Source: UBA5216 sp040081205 (GTDB lineage: Bacteria; Pseudomonadota; Gammaproteobacteria; Burkholderiales; SG8-41). Taken from it: a DNA stretch of 31,095 bases. Every line of letters begins with the position of its first letter. The stretch's first letter is position 1. Of this stretch, positions 23,158 through 31,095 are shown one piece after another. The notes under the pieces were generated by a model that had not been told where the DNA came from, ran no database searches, and saw nothing but the letters and a program-made list of their open reading frames with translations. The position numbers and the translations under genes were made by a program. Where the stretch lies: NCBI GenBank assembly GCA_040081205.1, contig JBEBHE010000011.1, positions 1 to 31,095 on the forward strand, read 5' to 3'.

Positions 23158-25007
23158 TGCGAATATTTCATAACTATTTGTTTTTATTATATTTTTTGTG
23201 CTGTACTATCACGGCTTCGGCGGCACAGCCGGAACTGCTTGAGCCTGAAAAAGCCTTTCGGTTTTCCGCGCGCGTGCTCGACGCGTCGAATATCGAAGTG
23301 CGCTACCAGATTGCCGACGGCTATTACCTGTATCGCGAGCGCTTTGCGTTTGCGGCGGAGCCGGCCGCCGTGAAACTCGGCGTGGCGCAAATCCCGCAAG
23401 GCAAAATAAAGAAGGACGAATTTTTCGGCGAGGTGCAAACGCATCGCGGCGAGCTGACCATTGTTGTGCCCGTGGAGGCCGCTGCCGATGGCAAGGTGTC
23501 ACTCACCGCTACCTCGCAGGGCTGCGCCGATGTCGGTGTGTGTTACGTGCCGATGGAAAGCAAAATACAACTGGCGATGAGTGGTGCTGCGGCGGGCGGC
23601 GCAGCAGGAACGACGGCCGCTGTGCGCGACGCGGCTGATCCGCTCTCGCGCATATTGAGCCAACCCGAAAACAGCAAGCCTGCGCTGTCAGCCACCACCA
23701 GTAACGCTGCTGCCGAAGACTCTCGCATTGCCGCGTTGTTTCAAGGCGGGTTCTGGTTGTTGATTGCAAGTTTTTTCGGATTTGGATTGCTGCTGTCGTT
23801 CACGCCGTGCGTGCTGCCGATGATTCCGATTCTGTCGGGGATTATCGTCGGGCGCGGCGCGGCGGTGACGCGCATGCATGGATTTGTGTTGTCGGCGGCC
23901 TATGTGCTGGGCATGGCGGTGGCGTACGCGATAGCGGGTGTAGCGGCAGGACTATCGGGCGCGATGCTGTCGGCGGCGTTGCAAAATCCGTGGGTGCTGG
24001 GCAGCTTTGCGCTGGTGTTTGTGATCCTGGCGATGTCGATGTTCGGTTTATACGAACTGCAAATGCCCGCGAATTTGCAGTCGCGGTTGAGCGACACCTC
24101 CAATCGCTTGCCGGGCGGCAAATACACCGGTGTGTTCGCGATGGGCGTGTTGTCGGCGTTGATCGTCGGCCCGTGCGTGGCGGCGCCGCTGGCGGGCGCG
24201 CTGCTTTATATCAGTCAAAGCCGCGATGGCGTTCTGGGCGGTGCGGCGTTGTTCGCGATGGCGCTGGGCATGGGCGTGCCGCTGCTGGTGGTGGGCGCGT
24301 CGGCTGGCACGCTGCTGCCCAAGGCAGGATCATGGATGGACGCGGTGAAGCGTTTTTTCGGCGTGCTGCTGATTGCGACGGCGATCTACATGGTGTCGCC
24401 GGTGATTCCGCTGGCGGCGCAAATGCTGGCGTGGGCGGCGCTGCTGATCGTCAGCGCGGTGTATTTGCGGGTGATCGATCCGCTGCCGCAGCACGCGCAC
24501 GGCTTTCAGCGTTTTGGCAAAGGCGTGGGCGTGATCGCGTTGCTGGCGGGAGCAGCCTTTATGGTGGGCGCGTTTTCAGGCGCCAAGGATATTTTGCGGC
24601 CGTTATCGGGACTGATAGCGGGAGAGACAGCGCCTGCTGCCGGTGAAACGCTGTTCAAGCGCGTCATCAACAGCACGGAACTGGATACCGCGATCAAAGC
24701 GGCTGCCGGCCGGCCAGTGCTGCTCGATTTTTATGCCGACTGGTGCGTGTCTTGCAAGGAGATGGAGCGCTTTACCTTTACCGATGTGCAGGTGAAGCAG
24801 CGGCTGGCGGGCATGGTCAAAGTGCAAGTGGATGTTACTGCCAATAACGCGGAGCATCAGGCGCTGCTCAAGCGCTTTCGCCTGTTTGGGCCACCGGGGA
24901 TTATATTTTTTGACAAAAATGGCAAAGAAATCAGTGGGTTACGTGTAATTGGCTTTCAGAATGCCGAGAGATTTTCCGGTGTTCTGGATGAGGTGCTTAA
25001 GTTTTGA
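23154..25007 (+). CDS. dsbD: Thiol:disulfide interchange protein DsbD
   Basis: DsbD carries electrons from cytoplasmic thioredoxin across the inner membrane to periplasmic reductases such as DsbC and CcmG/TlpA-type proteins. All three modules are present in 617 residues: a signal peptide, an N-terminal periplasmic domain with Cys124 and Cys130 (CADVGVC), the membrane domain with Cys219 (FTPCVLPM) and Cys341 (VGPCVAAPL), and the C-terminal thioredoxin domain with Cys531 and Cys534 (DWCVSC). The gene overlaps cutA by four bases; an ATG three bases later is an equal alternative start. The signal-peptide codons (about 23160-23200) are strikingly AT-rich. A TlpA-like gene follows and may be its client. 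Confidence 0.96.
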   Translation: MMRIFHNYLFLLYFLCCTITASAAQPELLEPEKAFRFSARVLDASNIEVRYQIADGYYLYRERFAFAAEPAAVKLGVAQIPQGKIKKDEFFGEVQTHRGELTIVVPVEAAADGKVSLTATSQGCADVGVCYVPMESKIQLAMSGAAAGGAAGTTAAVRDAADPLSRILSQPENSKPALSATTSNAAAEDSRIAALFQGGFWLLIASFFGFGLLLSFTPCVLPMIPILSGIIVGRGAAVTRMHGFVLSAAYVLGMAVAYAIAGVAAGLSGAMLSAALQNPWVLGSFALVFVILAMSMFGLYELQMPANLQSRLSDTSNRLPGGKYTGVFAMGVLSALIVGPCVAAPLAGALLYISQSRDGVLGGAALFAMALGMGVPLLVVGASAGTLLPKAGSWMDAVKRFFGVLLIATAIYMVSPVIPLAAQMLAWAALLIVSAVYLRVIDPLPQHAHGFQRFGKGVGVIALLAGAAFMVGAFSGAKDILRPLSGLIAGETAPAAGETLFKRVINSTELDTAIKAAAGRPVLLDFYADWCVSCKEMERFTFTDVQVKQRLAGMVKVQVDVTANNAEHQALLKRFRLFGPPGIIFFDKNGKEISGLRVIGFQNAERFSGVLDEVLKF

Positions 25008-25063
25008 TATTGCGGACATTTTTCGCTATCTTTATATTATTTATCATTAAATGACGGTAACTC

Positions 25064-25594
25064 TTGTCTAACAGGATTCTTAGGTATTCGCTGTACACAT
25101 TCATCGCGCTGACGGCGTTTGGGGCCGGCCTTTGGATGAGCGGCTCGCGCCAAGCCGGTGCGCCCGAAGTCACCGCATCCGAGGCCCTGCTCGCCCTGGC
25201 GCTGCCCGACCTGCAAGGCAAGCCGCAACGCCTCGATCAGTGGCGCGGCAAGGTGCTGGTGGTGAATTTCTGGGCGACCTGGTGCGCGCCATGCCGCGAG
25301 GAGATTCCGATCTTCGTCAAAATGCAGGAAAAATACGGGGCAAAGGGCCTCCAATTTGTCGGTATCTCCATCGATCAGGTGGATAAAACGCAGGAATTCG
25401 CTCGTAACTTCTCGATAAACTACCCTAACCTGATCGGCACGATTGATACGGTTGAGATTTCTCGGCAGGCCGGTAACAAGCGGCGGGTTTTGCCGTATAC
25501 GATCATTCTGGATCGCAAGGGTGAGATTGCTGTCACTGAGATGGGTGGGCTAACGCAGGAAAAGCTTGAATCGATCGTCAAATCACTTCTTTAG
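25064..25594 (+). CDS. TlpA/ResA-type membrane-anchored thioredoxin
   Basis: A 176-residue periplasmic thioredoxin with an N-terminal anchor (about 7-26) and the AhpC/TSA-Redoxin fold. The active site is WATWCAPC (Cys74 and Cys77), followed by IFVKMQEKYGAKGLQFVGIS and a cis-proline region VLPYTIILDRKG. Such proteins reduce apocytochrome c or other periplasmic thiols and are kept reduced by DsbD, which is encoded just upstream. The start is TTG, because an in-frame stop lies two codons before it and the next ATG would delete the anchor. A seven-codon ATG-initiated mini-frame (25051-25071) overlaps the TTG and could couple its translation. Confidence 0.9.
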   Translation: MSNRILRYSLYTFIALTAFGAGLWMSGSRQAGAPEVTASEALLALALPDLQGKPQRLDQWRGKVLVVNFWATWCAPCREEIPIFVKMQEKYGAKGLQFVGISIDQVDKTQEFARNFSINYPNLIGTIDTVEISRQAGNKRRVLPYTIILDRKGEIAVTEMGGLTQEKLESIVKSLL

Positions 25595-25617
25595 TCACGG
25601 CTTTCTTCTGATCAAAA

Positions 25618-25646
25618 TTCACTAAATTCATTCAAAGTGTTAGTAT
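25618..25646 (+). promoter_or_regulatory. Candidate sigma-70 promoter for aroQ-accB-accC
   Basis: TTCACT at 25618-25623 and TAGTAT at 25641-25646 match the -35 and -10 consensus at four of six positions each, with the ideal 17-base spacer. It lies in the 94-base gap before aroQ, in a locally AT-rich stretch, about 40 bases before the start codon. This is a pattern match only. Confidence 0.35.
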
Positions 25647-25688
25647 CTTCGGCTTAATTAGAGGCAATCGCAGCGGGGGGCGCATCTC

Positions 25689-26141
25689 ATGTCCGGTAAA
25701 ACCAACACGAAAATACTGCTGCTCAACGGTCCCAATCTGAATCTGCTCGGCACCCGCGAGCCAGAAATATATGGCGGCGATACGCTCGCTTCAATCGAAG
25801 CGCGTATGGCCAAGCTGGCCGCCGATCAAGGCGCGTCACTGTCCGCTTATCAAAGCAACGCCGAGGCGGACTTGGTTAATCGCATTCAGCAGGCGGCACG
25901 TGACGGCGTGGATTTCATCATTATCAATCCTGCGGCTTATACCCATACCAGCGTGGCGATGCGTGATGCGCTGGCGGCAGTTGGTATCCCGTTCATTGAG
26001 GTGCATCTATCGAACGTGTTCGCGCGAGAGGAATTTCGGCATCGTTCGTATTTCACTGATATCGCCGTCGGCATTATCAGCGGCCTCGGCGCCAAGGGCT
26101 ACGAGTTAGCGCTTGCTTACGCACTGGGTCATAAAGCATAA
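25689..26141 (+). CDS. aroQ: 3-dehydroquinate dehydratase, type II
   Basis: This is the type II enzyme of the shikimate pathway, converting 3-dehydroquinate to 3-dehydroshikimate in the cytoplasm as a dodecamer. The 150-residue length is typical. Motifs are LLLNGPNLNLLGTREPEIYG with the catalytic Tyr (about 28), YQSNAEADLVNRIQ, INPAAYTHTSVAMRDAL, and EVHLSNVFAREEFRHRSY with the conserved His. A G-rich stretch about ten bases upstream can act as the ribosome-binding site. It begins the aroQ-accB-accC unit, an order found widely in proteobacteria; accB follows after 32 bases. Confidence 0.96.
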   Translation: MSGKTNTKILLLNGPNLNLLGTREPEIYGGDTLASIEARMAKLAADQGASLSAYQSNAEADLVNRIQQAARDGVDFIIINPAAYTHTSVAMRDALAAVGIPFIEVHLSNVFAREEFRHRSYFTDIAVGIISGLGAKGYELALAYALGHKA

Positions 26142-26173
26142 CGTAAGTAACGGCATAGAAATGGAGTAAAAAC

Positions 26174-26626
26174 ATGGACTTACGTAAAGTTAAGACCTTG
26201 ATCGACCTCGTTCAGCAATCTGGCATTTCCGAACTGGAAATCCAGGAAGGCGAAGAGCGCGTGCGTATCAGCCGCGGGCCTGTCGGAATGGCGGGGACGG
26301 GCGGGGCGCCTCAGATGATGGCGCCGCAGATGGTGTATGCCGCCGCGCCGCCTGCTACGCCCGAAGTAGTGGAAGCGCCGGCGGAGCTACAGGGCTTTGT
26401 CCTGAAATCGCCGATGGTTGGCACGTTCTATCGGTCGTCCGCGCCCGGCGAAAAGCCGTTTGTCGAGATCGGCCAAACCGTGAAAACCGGCGACACCGTT
26501 TGCATCATCGAGGCGATGAAACTGCTCAACGAAATCGAGGGCGGCGCCGATGGCGTGATCAAGGAAATCCTGGTTGAAAATGGACAACCAGTTGAGTATG
26601 GCCAGCCATTGATGGTTATTGCGTAG
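26174..26626 (+). CDS. accB: Biotin carboxyl carrier protein of acetyl-CoA carboxylase
   Basis: AccB carries the biotin that shuttles carboxyl groups between biotin carboxylase and carboxyltransferase in fatty-acid synthesis. The 150-residue protein has the N-terminal helical segment (DLRKVKTLIDLVQQSGISELEI begins it), a short Ala/Pro/Met linker (about 40-70) and a C-terminal biotinyl domain with SPMVGTFYRSSAPG and the biotinylation site EAMKLLNEI (Lys116). GGAG at 26163-26166 is seven bases before the ATG, a strong ribosome-binding site. The accC gene follows after 63 bases. Confidence 0.97.
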   Translation: MDLRKVKTLIDLVQQSGISELEIQEGEERVRISRGPVGMAGTGGAPQMMAPQMVYAAAPPATPEVVEAPAELQGFVLKSPMVGTFYRSSAPGEKPFVEIGQTVKTGDTVCIIEAMKLLNEIEGGADGVIKEILVENGQPVEYGQPLMVIA

Positions 26627-26689
26627 TCCCGCTCGACTGTTTCACTGTCCCCGCCGCCGTTGTTATCAACCTGCCCCGTCTGAAAATTC

Positions 26690-28045
<1,356 letters not shown>

Positions 28046-28155
28046 CGCCTGTTTATAGGCTTCCATTTGAGCGGCGCAACATCGATGGTGCTCTACCGGT
28101 CGTTTCTGTATGGATAATTATTTCTTTACTGAAGTAGAAATGGAATAAGCGGGCG

Positions 28156-29058
28156 ATGCCCTGGATTTCCGTCACGTTGATTGTTGATGCGCGCTGTGTC
28201 GAAACGCTGTCCGATGCGTTGATCGAGCGCGGCGCGTTGTCGGTGGAAGTCACCGATGCAGCGGCAGGAACCGCCAACGAGCGCCCATTGTTTGCCGAGC
28301 CCGGCAGCGCGCCGGCGCTCAACTGGACGGTCAATCGCGTGGTGGCGTTATTCGCACCGGAGGCCAGCCTCGCCGACGTAGTGCCCGATGCGCTGCGGGC
28401 GGCGTCGTTGCCGCCGACCACGCCGTATGGCATGGATCGCATTGACGACAAAGACTGGGTGCGTTTGACGCAATCACAATTCACGCCGGTACAAGTGACG
28501 CCGCGCCTGTGGGTGGTGCCGACATGGCACGACGTGGTGGATGCAAACGCCGTCAATATTCGTCTTGATCCGGGACTTGCCTTCGGTACCGGCACGCATC
28601 CGACCACGCGCCTGTGTTTACGCTGGCTCGACGCGCACATCAAACCTGGCGCTACCGTGATCGACTACGGCTGCGGTTCCGGCATACTCGCGATAGCCGC
28701 GATGAAGCTGGGCGCGAATCGCGCGCAGGGCGTGGATATCGATGAACAGGCGCTGCTTGCCGCGCGCAATAATGCGATGCAAAATCAGGTTGACATCACT
28801 TTTTTCGCTGCGGAAGACGACTTGAATGCGGAATTGAATTCACAGGCAAGCGTGGTGGTGGCGAATATTCTGGCGAATCCATTAACCGTGCTTGCGCCGC
28901 TACTGGCCGCGCTTACCGCGCCCGGCGGCATGGTTGCGCTGTCGGGCATACTCGCACCGCAAGCAGATGAAGTGCGCGAGGCCTATCTTCCGTGGTTTGA
29001 TATGCATACCACCGAACCCGAAGACGAATGGGTGCTGCTCGCTGGAAGCAAGCGATAA
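28156..29058 (+). CDS. prmA: Ribosomal protein L11 methyltransferase
   Basis: PrmA trimethylates lysines and the N-terminus of ribosomal protein L11 using S-adenosylmethionine. The 300-residue protein shows the N-terminal L11-recognition domain followed by the methyltransferase domain with DPGLAFGTGTHPTTRL, motif I VIDYGCGSGILAIAA, VDIDEQALLAARNNA and the NPL active-site segment VVANILANPLTVL. It follows accC after a 110-base gap that includes an AT-rich stretch (about 28105-28150) and may have its own promoter. The accC-prmA order is common in betaproteobacteria. The zinc-ribbon gene follows after 31 bases. Confidence 0.96.
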   Translation: MPWISVTLIVDARCVETLSDALIERGALSVEVTDAAAGTANERPLFAEPGSAPALNWTVNRVVALFAPEASLADVVPDALRAASLPPTTPYGMDRIDDKDWVRLTQSQFTPVQVTPRLWVVPTWHDVVDANAVNIRLDPGLAFGTGTHPTTRLCLRWLDAHIKPGATVIDYGCGSGILAIAAMKLGANRAQGVDIDEQALLAARNNAMQNQVDITFFAAEDDLNAELNSQASVVVANILANPLTVLAPLLAALTAPGGMVALSGILAPQADEVREAYLPWFDMHTTEPEDEWVLLAGSKR

Positions 29059-29089
29059 GCACACAAAAAAGCGCGCACCGGATAGCCTC

Positions 29090-30028
29090 ATGTCGATAGT
29101 AACCACCTGCCCAAATTGCTCAACGAGTTTCAACGTCGAGCCGGAAGTATTGCTGTCGCGCAATGGCCGCGTGCGTTGCGGCAAATGCAAACAGATTTTC
29201 GATGGATTGCTCAGTGTCACCACGCTCGACGAATTTCAGGCAACAGCGGGTGCGGCGGCGGGCATGCCGGACGAGACTTCGGTGCTTGCCGCACCGCCCG
29301 AGGTGTATTGGCCAGCGTTGCCCGACGTTCCCGAGGTGCCGGTGCCGCCGATGCCATTGGAAATTGCGGCGGCGGCACGTCCGGAGTATTTGCCCGGTGC
29401 ATCCGGCGACGATGCTGCCGCGGCATTCGCCGCACTTCCATCGCAGTCGCCGCCCGGCCACGCGCGCGATGCGCAGGCGTTTCGCGATGAAAGGGCGTCT
29501 GCCTTTGAGCCCGAACCCGATTTCCAGTCCGAACATACGCCGTCGCATCGAGGCTGGGCTATCGCAGCAACGCTGGCGGCGTTGTTGTTGTCGGTCCAAG
29601 TCGTTTATCGATACCGCAGCGAAATCGCAGCGAATTTTCCGATGGCCAAACCCGGGCTCGCACAAATCTGTGCGTGGGCCGGCTGCACTGTGCGGCCGCT
29701 GCAACAGCCCGCGTCGCTGAATATCGAGGCATCCGATTTGCAAGTTGTGGATAAAGCCCAGCCGCATCTTGTTCAGCTTACTGCAACGCTGCGCAATCGC
29801 GCGTCCATCGACTTAGGATATCCCGCATTCGATCTGGTGCTTACGGATAATCGTGAACATGCTTTGGCGCGTCGCGTGATAGCGCCGGCAGATTATTTGT
29901 CCGGCGCCAATGCAGCGCAATCCACTATTGCTGCCAACGCTGAAGTGACCGTGCGCGTCGATATGGATCTGAGTGGCTTGCCCGCCGCGGGATTCCGTCT
30001 TAACCTGACAACTGCTCCGAGCAACTGA
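29090..30028 (+). CDS. Zinc-ribbon, single-pass membrane protein (DUF3426)
   Basis: A 312-residue protein. The N-terminus is a zinc ribbon with two CxxC pairs (Cys7, Cys10, Cys30, Cys33: TCPNC and VRCGKC), of the MJ0042 type. Then comes a long Pro/Ala/Glu-rich linker (about 40-155), one membrane helix (AIAATLAALLLSVQVVY, about 165-182) and a C-terminal DUF3426 beta domain outside the cytoplasm, including LNIEASDLQVV and LTATLRNRASIDLGYPAFDL. The ATG at 29090 is chosen because the zinc ribbon begins at residue 5; no strong ribosome-binding site is present. The family regularly follows prmA in betaproteobacteria. Its function is not established. Confidence 0.88.
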   Translation: MSIVTTCPNCSTSFNVEPEVLLSRNGRVRCGKCKQIFDGLLSVTTLDEFQATAGAAAGMPDETSVLAAPPEVYWPALPDVPEVPVPPMPLEIAAAARPEYLPGASGDDAAAAFAALPSQSPPGHARDAQAFRDERASAFEPEPDFQSEHTPSHRGWAIAATLAALLLSVQVVYRYRSEIAANFPMAKPGLAQICAWAGCTVRPLQQPASLNIEASDLQVVDKAQPHLVQLTATLRNRASIDLGYPAFDLVLTDNREHALARRVIAPADYLSGANAAQSTIAANAEVTVRVDMDLSGLPAAGFRLNLTTAPSN

Positions 30029-30043
30029 GTTTGCGAGAAAATC

Positions 30044-30427
30044 ATGTCCAATCCAGAGAATCTTAAATATCACGCGTCACATACCTGGCTGAAAATGGAA
30101 TCCGCTGACGTCGGCATTGTGGGCATTACACATCATGCGCAGGAACAGTTGGGTGACGTGGTTTACGTGCAATGCCCTGATGCCGGGGCCACGGTAAAGC
30201 AGGGCGAAGCCTGCGGTGTGATTGAGTCCGTCAAAACAGCGGCCGATTTGCACGCGCCTGTGACAGGCCTTGTGATCGACGTCAATCCCGCGCTAGCCGA
30301 TGCGCCCGAAGCGGTCAACGCGGATCCGTACGGCGCGTGGCTATTTCGTATCAAACTCAAAAGCCCAGCGGAACTGGTAGCGTTGCTGGATGCGGCGGCT
30401 TACGGGACGTTTGCGGACGGCTCGTGA
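30044..30427 (+). CDS. gcvH: Glycine cleavage system H protein
   Basis: GcvH carries the aminomethyl group on its lipoyl arm between the P, T and L proteins of the glycine cleavage system. The 127-residue protein has the typical start LKYHASHTWLKME, ITHHAQEQLGDVVYV, and the lipoylation site ESVKTAADLHAPVTG (Lys64), then VNADPYGAWLFRIKL. All expected features are intact. It follows the zinc-ribbon gene after 15 bases. The gene after it is only a remnant of gcvPA, and gcvT is not present in the window, so partners must be encoded elsewhere if the system works. Confidence 0.96.
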   Translation: MSNPENLKYHASHTWLKMESADVGIVGITHHAQEQLGDVVYVQCPDAGATVKQGEACGVIESVKTAADLHAPVTGLVIDVNPALADAPEAVNADPYGAWLFRIKLKSPAELVALLDAAAYGTFADGS

Positions 30428-30672
30428 CGCGTAGAGGAGAACTGCGTCCTTCCTTCGCGCATTGTCGCCCCGTGTTGGCCATGTACTACGACCTTGATCA
30501 ACCGCCGTTGCTTTCCGAAATGGCGGCAACGCGCCGCATGTGCGAGCGCGCCGAACAGGACGGCACGCATCTGAATTTCATTGGTGCGGGCGCCGATGAA
30601 CATCACATCCCCGCCGTGGTATCGCAACTCGTTGCGCGCGGGCGCGCTGACGCGGCATGGAAGTCCGTATGA
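30424..30672 (+). pseudogene. gcvPA: Remnant of glycine dehydrogenase subunit 1 (gcvPA)
   Basis: A short frame between gcvH and dgkA encodes about 63 residues from an ATG at 30481, or about 82 from a GTG at 30424 overlapping the gcvH stop. Its middle, DLDQPPLLSEMAATRRM followed by NFIGAGADEHHIPAVVSQLV, resembles residues of roughly 50-110 of GcvPA (compare the family pattern FLGAGAYDHHIPAVV and an earlier PPALSE segment). GcvPA is about 450 residues, so the first part and about three quarters of the C-terminal side are missing, and the frame ends abruptly in RADAAWKSV where GcvPA has its YTPYQPE motif. It sits exactly where gcvPA would be expected, after gcvH, so it is most likely a deletion remnant. 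It cannot have decarboxylase activity. Confidence 0.65.
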
Positions 30673-31082
30673 GCGATCAGCAGCCGACGGGTGGCGATAT
30701 GGACAATATGGACAATGCTGCCACCTTCAAAGGCAAGACGGGCTTCTCCCGCGTGGTAAACGCATTTTTTAACTCGCTGGCCGGTGTGCGCACGGCATTT
30801 CGTGACGAGGCGGCGTTCCGTCAGGAATTGCTGCTGGCAGCGCTGCTGATTCCCCCCGCGTTTTTCATGCCGGTGAGCGGTATCGGCAAGGCGTTAATGA
30901 TCGCATCGGTAGTGCTGGTGTTGATTGTTGAATTACTCAACTCCGCAGTCGAGGCGCTCGCCGACAGGATTTCTTTTGAAAAACACGATTTGATCAAAAA
31001 GGCCAAGGACATCGGCAGTGCCGCTGTGCTGGTGGCGCTGCTGAACGTGCCCGTGGTGTGGCTACTGGTGTGGTTCGGCTAA
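30669..31082 (+). CDS. dgkA: Diacylglycerol kinase, prokaryotic type
   Basis: DgkA phosphorylates diacylglycerol to phosphatidic acid in the inner membrane, recycling lipid by-products. The 137-residue protein is slightly longer than E. coli DgkA because of a polar, Asp/Asn-rich N-terminus. It has the amphipathic segment RVVNAFFNSLAGVRTAFRDE, three membrane helices and the catalytic motif VELLNSAVEALADRI, then KKAKDIGSAAVLVALL. The ATG at 30669 overlaps the stop of the gcvPA remnant and has GGAAG at 30659-30663; an ATG at 30657 would add four residues. The window ends 13 bases after its stop. Confidence 0.94.
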   Translation: MSDQQPTGGDMDNMDNAATFKGKTGFSRVVNAFFNSLAGVRTAFRDEAAFRQELLLAALLIPPAFFMPVSGIGKALMIASVVLVLIVELLNSAVEALADRISFEKHDLIKKAKDIGSAAVLVALLNVPVVWLLVWFG

Positions 31083-31095
31083 GCACGCTGGAAAG

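Overview
The window looks like a chromosomal segment of a GC-rich betaproteobacterium (Burkholderiales or Nitrosomonadales type). This rests on gene content, not on a ribosomal marker: a hemC-hemD-hemX-hemY cluster, a cutA-dsbD-tlpA-aroQ-accB-accC-prmA-zinc-ribbon (DUF3426) block, three Bug/TctC-type periplasmic solute receptors, and a 2Fe-2S ferredoxin/FNR fusion reductase. No rRNA, tRNA, CRISPR array or intact insertion sequence was seen. Coding density is high and no gene-free stretch exceeds about 240 bases.

Layout. 1-6406: the 3' part of a phytanoyl-CoA dioxygenase-like gene, a beta-propeller lipoprotein (minus), a large exported VIT/von Willebrand A/TPR/DUF2135 protein with a clear terminator, a CurA-type NADPH oxidoreductase and a small two-cysteine secreted protein. 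6591-10990 (all minus): a thioredoxin-like protein, then a tight three-gene cassette of exported proteins: an esterase with a Ser-Glu-His type site, a PQQ alcohol dehydrogenase with the extra Asp typical of lanthanide-dependent enzymes, and a Bug receptor. 10992-15093 (plus): the heme cluster. 15096-17037 (minus): two more Bug receptors one base apart. 17156-18136: a 6-phosphofructokinase with an unusual Asp-to-Asn change. 18263-21825 (minus): a lower-GC M48 protease fused to a degenerate DUF922 domain, an alpha/beta hydrolase with Ala at the nucleophile position, and the ferredoxin-reductase fusion. 21875-31082 (plus): a conserved housekeeping run from an SDR protein through cutA, dsbD, tlpA-like, aroQ, accB, accC, prmA, a zinc-ribbon protein and gcvH, followed by a remnant of gcvPA and then dgkA.

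How the genes work together. The heme cluster makes uroporphyrinogen III (HemC, HemD) and carries the accessory membrane proteins HemX and HemY. AccB and AccC are the biotin carrier and biotin carboxylase of acetyl-CoA carboxylase. DsbD and the TlpA-like protein probably form a periplasmic thiol-reduction pair. The esterase, quinoprotein and Bug cassette reads as a periplasmic route: hydrolyse an ester, oxidise the released alcohol, capture the product.

Most unusual features: a decamer tandem repeat that can form a G-quadruplex, sitting exactly where the SDR gene has its ribosome-binding site; an AT-rich Lys/Asn insert inside that same gene; several short AT-rich islets sharing TGTTTTTA, two of which share an exact 16-mer at the starts of unrelated secreted proteins; the lanthanide-type quinoprotein cassette; the decayed gcvPA; and three enzyme families with altered catalytic residues (phosphofructokinase, alpha/beta hydrolase, DUF922 domain).
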